From the NCBI GenBank assembly GCA_011620785.1, contig WOYM01000043.1, positions 1-20,227 on the forward strand: a stretch of DNA of 20,227 nt. Direction: 5' to 3'. A program made the translations under genes and the position numbers. Positions 14,853 to 20,227 of the stretch are shown here, in pieces (the first letter of the stretch is position 1; the number at the start of each line of letters is the position of its first letter). The notes beneath the pieces are model-generated. The model had not been told where the DNA came from. It searched no databases and saw nothing but the letters and a program-made list of their open reading frames with translations. The stretch comes from Methanothrix sp. (GTDB lineage: Archaea > Halobacteriota > Methanosarcinia > Methanotrichales > Methanotrichaceae).

Positions 14853-16634
14853 ACTGATTCCCGCGATCAATGGATCGTGATCCGAGCAGCGATATTTGTC
14901 TGGGCTGCTCCAAATGCCATTGTAGCCGAAGTCAGGGGATTCATCGGAATTTATATGCCAGATGCTCGCCCCAGTTACCTGTCCGGTCAAGCTTGAGCTT
15001 GCCAGGATATGATCCAGCTCCCCCCATCTGCCCTGATATACATACGAATAAGAATTAGAGGCGAGCTGAGAGGAAATCAGGTTAACATATCCGGCCCTCC
15101 TCAAAGCCATGATGGGATCCTCTTTTCGGTACGAGTTCATATCCCCCAGGATCAGATAGTCGGGGTCATGGCTTCCAGTAGGATCGGAAGACAACCATTT
15201 TGTCAGCTCATTTGCGGCCCTTGTACGGTCACCATTCCAGTATCCTTGACCATCTGCACAATCCCTATTATCTCCATCCGCCACCTCATCTCCACCTGGC
15301 GGATTCTTGGATTTCAGATGAACGACCACGATTGTAAACCGCTCAAGAGTGCTGATCTCCTCGAAGGTCTGGGCCAGAGGCTGGCGGTTGCCCGATGAGA
15401 AAGCGCCCATGGATGTCGTTATTGCCCTGCCTATGGGTCTGATCGTTGTTCTGTTGTAGATCAATCCCACAGATATGAGGTCATCGCCTAGCCTTGGTGA
15501 TCCCGGGTCTACAAACGAATAATTCCCCAATCCAATCCCATTTTCACGAGCATTCAGCCCGTCACATAGATCACGAATGGCGCTCATGTTTCCATAGCCA
15601 TCATTCTCTATCTCGATGAGACCGATCACATCCGCCTTCATATCAGTGATAGCCTGAATGATCTTAGCTCTCTGCAGCTCGAACTCGTCATACGACCTGG
15701 CTCCTCTTGCACTGGGAAAGCCGCGGCCTGCTCCATTGCCATTGAAGTAGTTTTCCAGATTCAGGCTGGCAATCCTTAATCTGCCGCCCACTGGCGCCGG
15801 ATTAACAGGCCGGGGATTGGATATCATGATTTTAGAGATATTCAAAGGCTCCAATCTATAATTTCCGTAGCCATAGCTCATTATCCCCATAATTCCCTGG
15901 ATGGTGTCTGCACAGCGAATGGTTCTTGGGAATGGATAGGATTCGGGGAATCTTCGACCGCTGCCGTCATCAAGGATGATCATGCTGCGACTGTTCAATT
16001 CCTGGATCTGCGCGGCTGGGGCTCCGGGCTTGGCAACGTTGGTGGGAACAGGCAGCCGGGATTGGGGAGATATGGCCAGTTCACCATATGCGGAGAAGTT
16101 CTCAATATCGGTGATGACCAGATCTTGAGGAAGCATCAAGAGCATTCCCTCATATCTTTCCAGCGAATCCTCCTTTAGCGGCAGGATGAGCTGGTGGGAG
16201 GTCAAAGTGCTCTTATTCTCATTTTTGCCAGCCTTTTTCTTTTTTATCTCCTTTAAATTCATCTGGGTCAGGCCATGAAACTCTTCGATATGCCCCCTGG
16301 CTATGACCAGATCACCTCTGGTGACATTCTCTTTCACTCCCAGCCGTCCAGGATCATAGATATAGATGCCCTCTGAGGTCTCAATATTGTCATCTATATC
16401 GCTGTCCTCTTCCTGGACAAAGAATCCTTCCAGCTTATCTGTTCCCTGGAAATCAGCGGTAACAATAGCCTCTATCGAGACTTTCATCCCCTGCAATGGG
16501 CTTGACTGTCCATCTCCCTGGATGGCATGAATCATGGTCAGATCAGCAATCATTGATTCTCCGCCCGGAGCAGCAGTCGAGATTGCAGCGCTCGCAGCCA
16601 AAAGAACGAAGATAATTGATAAATTCAAATCCAT
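14844..16634 (-). CDS. Secreted endonuclease/exonuclease/phosphatase-family nuclease
   Basis: A 596-residue protein with a signal peptide (about 1-21, SIIFVLLAASAAISTAA). The layout matches large extracellular nucleases of the ExeM/NucH type. An OB-fold-like region (about 45-150, MKVSIEAIVTADFQG through VIARGHIEEFHGLTQM) is followed by a linker. The catalytic EEP domain (about 284-596) shows LRIASLNLENYF (N292, N295), VIGLIEIEND (E341/E343), VVHLKSK (H439), LILGDMNSY (D498, N500), GELDHIL (D541) and CSDHDPLI (D585, H586). These are the metal-binding and catalytic residues of DNase I-like enzymes and all are present. It would degrade extracellular DNA, for nutrient recovery or surface remodelling. 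The short Lys-rich run KEIKKKKAGKNENK (128-141) is unusual. It diverges from the ClC gene across 101 bp. Confidence 0.87.
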   Translation of the reverse strand: MDLNLSIIFVLLAASAAISTAAPGGESMIADLTMIHAIQGDGQSSPLQGMKVSIEAIVTADFQGTDKLEGFFVQEEDSDIDDNIETSEGIYIYDPGRLGVKENVTRGDLVIARGHIEEFHGLTQMNLKEIKKKKAGKNENKSTLTSHQLILPLKEDSLERYEGMLLMLPQDLVITDIENFSAYGELAISPQSRLPVPTNVAKPGAPAAQIQELNSRSMIILDDGSGRRFPESYPFPRTIRCADTIQGIMGIMSYGYGNYRLEPLNISKIMISNPRPVNPAPVGGRLRIASLNLENYFNGNGAGRGFPSARGARSYDEFELQRAKIIQAITDMKADVIGLIEIENDGYGNMSAIRDLCDGLNARENGIGLGNYSFVDPGSPRLGDDLISVGLIYNRTTIRPIGRAITTSMGAFSSGNRQPLAQTFEEISTLERFTIVVVHLKSKNPPGGDEVADGDNRDCADGQGYWNGDRTRAANELTKWLSSDPTGSHDPDYLILGDMNSYRKEDPIMALRRAGYVNLISSQLASNSYSYVYQGRWGELDHILASSSLTGQVTGASIWHINSDESPDFGYNGIWSSPDKYRCSDHDPLIAGISLS

Positions 16635-16691
16635 TCCATCCCTCTGATCAAGCCTTCCTTAGACTCGGAGTAGTCACCGCCAAAAGAAAAG

Positions 16692-16700
16692 CTTTTTTAT
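16692..16700 (+). promoter_or_regulatory. Possible TATA box for the ClC gene
   Basis: CTTTTTTAT overlaps the palindrome AAAAGCTTTT (16687-16696) in the 101-bp region between the divergent nuclease and ClC genes. It lies about 40 nt before ATG 16736. Confidence 0.3.
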
Positions 16701-16735
16701 CACCATCTGAATATGTGTTAGCCCATGGCGAGTAG

Positions 16736-18469
16736 ATGAATACCCATCTGAAGCTCACAGAAGATCTGCGATGGATCTACCTGGACCTTCTCTCTATTGT
16801 GGTAGGGATAAGCGGGGGCCTGGGGGCAGTGGCCTTTCGAAAGCTGGTGGAGCTTAGCCACGATTTCTTCTTCGGCTTTCTCCTCCCTCTCCTGCCGAAT
16901 AGCTACTTCGTCGTTCTGCTGCCGGTCCTTGGCGGCCTCATCGTCGGACCTCTGATCTACAAGCTGGCGCCGGAGGCGAAGGGCGACGGCATATCTCATA
17001 TCATGATCGCTCTGCGGAGGTTTACCGGCGACATCAGAAAGCGAGCCGGTCTGGTTCTCATCTTCACCTCGGCTATAACCCTGGGCAGCGGAGGCAGCGC
17101 CGGGCGGGAGGGGCCCATTGCCCTGATTGGAGCCTCGGCGGGCTCGGCTATCGGCAAAGCCATAAAGCTGTCCGCACGCGATTTAAAGGTGCTCACCTGC
17201 TGCGGTGTGGCCTCGGGGATTGCCGCCACCTTCAATGCACCCATGGGCGGGGCGATATTCAGCATGGAGGTGATCAGCAAGAAATTCACATCACTTGATG
17301 CTGTACCCATTCTGCTGGCGGCGGTAGTGGGAAAAGCGGTAGCATCGGAGTTGATCGATCCCGTGCCGGAGTTCGTGAATCCCAACTTTTACTTTACCAC
17401 CTTCGATATGGTTCTCTGCTTTTTCATCGGGCCCCTGTTTGGATTTCTCTCCTTCCTCTGGGTGAAAGGCTACTACTTCTTTGAGGACCGATTCCAGGAT
17501 CTGCCTCTGCCTGACATTCTGAAGCCGGCGGTTGGCGGGCTAACAGCAGGAGTATGCGGCATATTTTTCTTCGAGTTCGGCATAATGGGAGTGGGCTATG
17601 AGGGCATCAATAACATCTTCATGCTGGCAGCGAGAGCACCAGCCACTGATCTGCTTCTTCTGCTCCTAGCTTTGGGCTTGCTGAAGATGCTGGCAACATC
17701 CTCCACCGTCGGATCCGGAGGGAGCGGCGGGGTGTTTGCGCCCACGCTCTACATTGGAACCATGTTCGGCCTGGCGGCGGGCATGCTGGCTGAGATCCTG
17801 GCGCCCGATCAGATTGTCAATCCTCTGGACTACGGTCTCCTGGGCATGGGGGCTCTTTTCGCCGGGACAGCCGGGGCACCTCTCACCTGTATATTCATGA
17901 TCACGGAGATGACCGGCAACTATAGTGGCTTACCGTCTCTGATTATTTGTTGCATCACCAGCTATACCGTGGCTCGCATTCTGTTGAAGGGTGGATCCAT
18001 TTACACTATCACGCTGATGAGAAAGGGCATTTATCTCGATCTTCCCCAGCCGGTTCTCTCCGAAGTATCGGTGGGGGAGGCGATGCACAAAGAGGTGATC
18101 ACCGTCAGCCCTCTCTGCAGGATCTCGGAGGTGAGAGATAGCATCTACCGCTGCAACTATACCGGTTTCCCCGTGGTGGATGAAGGCCGTCTGGTGGGGA
18201 TGATAACCTTTGACGATATCAGGAGAATTCCTCCGCATGAGCAGGAGAAGATGACAGTTAAGGAGGTGGCGGTCAGGGCTCCCATTACCATTAATCCCCA
18301 CCAGTCGGCCAAGATGGCCATGGATATCATGTATGAAAATGACGTTGGAAGGCTGGCAGTGGTGGAAAAAGACGATGCGAAGAAGCTGATTGGCATCATC
18401 ACCCGCTCGGATGTGATCAGGGCCTATGAGAGAGAGATGAAAAGAAGCCAAGACGAGACTTCAAAGTAG
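16736..18469 (+). CDS. ClC-family chloride channel with CBS pair
   Basis: A 577-residue integral membrane protein: a ClC transport domain of about 17-430 and two C-terminal CBS domains (about 443-500 and 507-567) that usually bind adenine nucleotides and regulate the pore. Filter and gate motifs are clear: GREGP (123-127) with gating Glu E125, GIAATFNAPMGGAIFSMEVI (161-180), GSGGSGGVFAPTLYIGTMFG (326-345) and GMGALFAGTAGAPLTCIFMI (370-389). Two positions differ from the E. coli antiporter. The inner proton glutamate (E203 there) aligns with V179 in FSMEVISKKF, and the central serine of GSGIP aligns with D84 in GDGIS. The Val is typical of channels rather than 2Cl-/H+ exchangers. No strong Shine-Dalgarno is visible. 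A decayed ABC transporter follows 90 bp downstream. Confidence 0.88.
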   Translation: MNTHLKLTEDLRWIYLDLLSIVVGISGGLGAVAFRKLVELSHDFFFGFLLPLLPNSYFVVLLPVLGGLIVGPLIYKLAPEAKGDGISHIMIALRRFTGDIRKRAGLVLIFTSAITLGSGGSAGREGPIALIGASAGSAIGKAIKLSARDLKVLTCCGVASGIAATFNAPMGGAIFSMEVISKKFTSLDAVPILLAAVVGKAVASELIDPVPEFVNPNFYFTTFDMVLCFFIGPLFGFLSFLWVKGYYFFEDRFQDLPLPDILKPAVGGLTAGVCGIFFFEFGIMGVGYEGINNIFMLAARAPATDLLLLLLALGLLKMLATSSTVGSGGSGGVFAPTLYIGTMFGLAAGMLAEILAPDQIVNPLDYGLLGMGALFAGTAGAPLTCIFMITEMTGNYSGLPSLIICCITSYTVARILLKGGSIYTITLMRKGIYLDLPQPVLSEVSVGEAMHKEVITVSPLCRISEVRDSIYRCNYTGFPVVDEGRLVGMITFDDIRRIPPHEQEKMTVKEVAVRAPITINPHQSAKMAMDIMYENDVGRLAVVEKDDAKKLIGIITRSDVIRAYEREMKRSQDETSK

Positions 18470-18560
18470 TATGTACCTTTCTAGATATGCCAAGGACAGA
18501 ATCCTCAATTGGGGCGTCGTTTGAGAATACAATTTGAGCAGTCGTTTGTGATCGTAGGTC

Positions 18561-19169
18561 ATGGCTTTTATGAAGACTGAAACGGACCATATTGGGAATC
18601 TGGCCGGCCAGGGGCGAAAAACCATCAGCGTCTCTGCCAGGAGAGATTTTGCTCTGAAGGCAGTGGTAGCTCTCTTGCTAATCCTGGCCATAGCATTCAT
18701 CGCTCTGCCCGTCGTCACTCTTTTCCTGAAGAGTCCCCTGGATACCACCCTCAGATCCCTGCATGATCCAGTAGTGATTATGGCTCAGGTCTTCGTCTCC
18801 AGCCCTTTCTACATCCGCCAGGCGAGGACGAGCTTCGAGGATGTGGACATCGCTCTCGAGAATGCCGCCCGGACTTTGGGCGCCTCTCGCGTCTACACAT
18901 TTAGCCATGTAATCCTGCCCATTGCCGTCAACGGCCTGATCTCCGGGGCGATCATGGCGTTTGCCCGATCTTTAGGAGAGTTCGGGGCGACAATTATGTT
19001 TGCCGGCAATTTCCAGGGCCGGACGCAGACCATGCCTCTGGCCATATACACTGCCATGCAGGGGGACCTGAATGTCTCTTTATGCATCTCCATAATACTG
19101 GTTGCCATATCTTTTCTGGTCATATTCCTGGTGAAGACTCTTACCCGCGGGGTTTACAGGAGATGTTAG
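18561..19169 (+). CDS. Molybdate/tungstate-type ABC permease with internal deletion
   Basis: A 202-residue open frame related to ModB/WtpB permeases, which import molybdate or tungstate with a binding protein and ATPase. A first membrane segment (about 33-56) is followed by LKSPLDTTLRSLHDP, and then at residue 70-71 the sequence jumps to VVIMAQVFVSSPFYIRQART. In intact relatives these two stretches are separated by roughly 60-70 residues with two membrane helices and a PP-x-V-x-G motif. The EAA coupling loop (ENAARTLGASRVYTFSHVIL, 100-119) and the signature GEFGATIMFAGNFQGRTQTM (139-158) remain. The frame is kept, so a protein may be made, but it is unlikely to form a pore. Its stop overlaps the ATPase start by 7 bp, an operon arrangement. 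No binding-protein gene is adjacent. Confidence 0.75.
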   Translation: MAFMKTETDHIGNLAGQGRKTISVSARRDFALKAVVALLLILAIAFIALPVVTLFLKSPLDTTLRSLHDPVVIMAQVFVSSPFYIRQARTSFEDVDIALENAARTLGASRVYTFSHVILPIAVNGLISGAIMAFARSLGEFGATIMFAGNFQGRTQTMPLAIYTAMQGDLNVSLCISIILVAISFLVIFLVKTLTRGVYRRC

Positions 19170-19751
19170 AGATCGATATCAAGAAAAGCCTCCGGGACTT
19201 CGATCTGGAGTTAGGATAAGGGTGGAAGAAGGGGAGATCCTCATGCTGGTAGGGGACAACGGCTGCGGGAAGACCACCCTTCTCGATATAGTCGCCGGGC
19301 TGCAGGAACCGGATGTAATGTGGCCTTCGGCCTGCACGCCCGACGCCTCTCTCGGGCGCTTGTCGAGAAGAAGGTCCTCGATCATCTGAAATCTGCAGGG
19401 CTTTGGGATATCAGGAAGGCGAAGGCCAGCGATGTCTCGGGTGGGCAGAGGCAGCGCGTTGCGCTCGCTCGAGCGCTGATCATCGAGCCCGATCTGCTAT
19501 TGCTGGACGAGCCCCTCTCCGCGCTGGACATTCGCAAGCAAGAGACTATGAGACAGGAGCTGAGGCAAAGGGTCCAAGCCTGCCATGTGCCAAGCATCGT
19601 AGTCACCCATGATCTGAGGGATGTGGCCTCTATCGGCGACCGGGCCTGCCTTCTGGAGAGAGGGCGGATCGCCCTCACCGGAGGGCCGAAGGAGGTCATA
19701 GGCTGGGATTCAGAGGACGCAGAGAGACATCCTCTTAATAGCAATCTATAA
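19163..19751 (+). pseudogene. Decayed ATPase of the molybdate/tungstate-type ABC transporter
   Basis: ATG 19163, inside the end of the permease frame, starts MLEIDIKKSLRDFDLELG and stops at 19217-19219. The next frame continues naturally as IRVEEGEILMLVGDNGCGKT, with the Walker A motif, to AGLQEPD. Near 19315 the sequence shifts again to NVAFGLHARRLSRALVEKKV. Intact ATPases have about 40-50 residues between these points, including the Q-loop, so a block is lost. The last frame (to 19751) has the ABC signature SGGQRQRVALARAL, Walker B LLLLDEPLSALD and the switch-His VVTHDL. There are therefore two frame changes plus a deletion, and no functional ATPase can be made. The last 140 residues could be read as a truncated protein from 19320 but would lack Walker A. 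Confidence 0.82.
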
Positions 19752-19785
19752 CTTCAGGCAGGGTGTAAATTAATTGGTGAATTGC

Positions 19786-20109
19786 ATGAAAGAACAGCTA
19801 TTCTTCGGCGAAGGCATGACCATGGTAAAGAGAGATTATCCGGATCTGTATGAGGCTATAGTGGCCCTGAACGAGGCAGCTTACACCGGCAAGGTCCTGG
19901 ATTATAGGACCCAGAAGCTCATCGCCATGGGGATCAATGCGGCTGCTTCCGACGAAAGGGCTACAAAGAAGCAGATGATAAGCGCCATAAAGGAGTTTGG
20001 CGTAACCAAGGATGAGATAGTGGATGTGCTGAGGGTCGTTCTCCTCACGTCGGGAATGCCGCCCTTCACCAAAGGCATGAAGATATTGGGCGAAGTGATG
20101 GAGAAGTGA
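19786..20109 (+). CDS. Carboxymuconolactone decarboxylase-fold (AhpD-like) protein
   Basis: A small all-helical protein of 107 residues belonging to the carboxymuconolactone decarboxylase family. The recognisable core is LDYRTQKLIAMGINAAASDE followed by RATKKQMISAIKEFGVTKDE and VDVLRVVLLTSGMPPFTKGM. The redox CxxC of AhpD-type members is absent: the corresponding segment reads INAAASDERATKKQ, so a peroxidase-type thiol role is unlikely. ATG 19786 is preferred to an earlier in-frame TTG because GGTGA (19776-19780) lies 5 nt upstream. The gene follows the decayed transporter but has its own ribosome-binding site. Its stop codon at 20107-20109 abuts, and may be partly formed by, the right end of the minus-strand transposon. 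Function is unknown. Confidence 0.82.
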   Translation: MKEQLFFGEGMTMVKRDYPDLYEAIVALNEAAYTGKVLDYRTQKLIAMGINAAASDERATKKQMISAIKEFGVTKDEIVDVLRVVLLTSGMPPFTKGMKILGEVMEK

Positions 20110-20114
20110 ACACT

Positions 20115-20134
20115 CCCCGCCCTAAAGGGCGGGG
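20115..20134 (-). repeat. Right-end hairpin of the second IS605-type element
   Basis: CCCCGCCC-TAAA-GGGCGGGG is a perfect 8-bp stem with a four-base loop. It overlaps the minus-strand tnpB stop codon (20122-20124), as in omega-RNA-encoding right ends. Beyond it, on the minus strand, comes AGTGTTCAC, which runs into the stop codon of the neighbouring gene. Confidence 0.7.
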
Positions 20135-20227
20135 CTTCTAGCATTTTGCAAATATTGTGTTCCCAATCTTAATATGTTGATTGCAGCATTCCAGTCTCGA
20201 TCCATTGAAAGACCGCATTGAGGGCAA
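20122..20227 (-). CDS. tnpB: TnpB C-terminus (partial, second IS605-type element)
   Basis: The last 34 codons of a minus-strand tnpB enter from the right edge. They read CPQCGLSMDRDWNAAINILR, then end with NARSPAL and TAG. CPQCG is the second half of the TnpB zinc finger, and DRDWNAAINI contains the RuvC-III catalytic Asp, the hallmark end of this RNA-guided nuclease. The sequence is clearly different from the left element's ADTIAARNI version, so the two are separate insertions of different subgroups. No lesion is visible in this short part. The gene is convergent with the AhpD-like gene and most of it lies outside the window. Confidence 0.88.
   Translation of the reverse strand, partial: CPQCGLSMDRDWNAAINILRLGTQYLQNARSPAL

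Overview
The window looks like chromosomal DNA of a methanogenic archaeon, most likely a Methanothrix/Methanosarcinales relative. The evidence is indirect: genes preceded by archaeal Shine-Dalgarno motifs (GAGGTGA, GAGGAG, GGTGA), TTTATAT-type TATA boxes, heavy use of AGG/AGA and ATA codons, and archaeal-style families such as a stand-alone pyruvate-kinase C-domain protein and secreted N-glycosylation-rich proteins. The genus is an inference and no marker gene settles it.

Layout. 1-807 holds a broken IS200/IS605-type tnpB with its right-end hairpin. 900-2839 (+) carries a secreted DNRLRE-like protein and a membrane metal-dependent hydrolase of the YdjM type. 2905-4077 (-) is an M24 metallopeptidase. 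4522-5094 (+) is a 5'-nucleotidase-like HAD enzyme, facing a 38-residue highly charged protein on the minus strand (5144-5260) that is too short for usual gene calling. 5509-8298 (+) encodes a CoA-transferase fused to a GNAT acetyltransferase, then a QueG-like iron-sulfur reductase. 8357-11214 (-) holds an anchored alpha/beta hydrolase, a small lipoprotein-like protein, a frameshifted DUF937-type gene and a nitroreductase. 11376-11954 (+) is the pyruvate-kinase C-domain protein.

12176-13921 (-) is the wreck of a six-repeat immunoglobulin-like surface protein. It has lost its 5' end, carries an amber codon at a conserved Trp, and is interrupted by a 118-bp non-coding inverted-repeat element with a perfect 8-bp target duplication. 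14231-14852 (+) is a broken nucleotidyltransferase gene. 14844-16634 (-) is a large secreted nuclease, divergent from a ClC chloride channel with CBS domains (16736-18469, +). 18561-19751 is a decayed molybdate/tungstate-type ABC transporter: a permease with an internal in-frame deletion and an ATPase with frameshifts and a deletion. 19786-20109 is a carboxymuconolactone-decarboxylase-fold protein. The window ends inside a second, different tnpB on the minus strand.

The striking overall pattern is decay. Six genes (tnpB, DUF937, Ig protein, nucleotidyltransferase, permease, ATPase) are broken, and four of them appear to lack an internal block of coding sequence, while the housekeeping-type genes between them are intact. 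I found no CRISPR array, tRNA or rRNA. No complete novel multi-gene system is evident. The best leads are the small inverted-repeat element, the 38-residue protein, the channel-like residues of the ClC protein and the repeated internal deletions.
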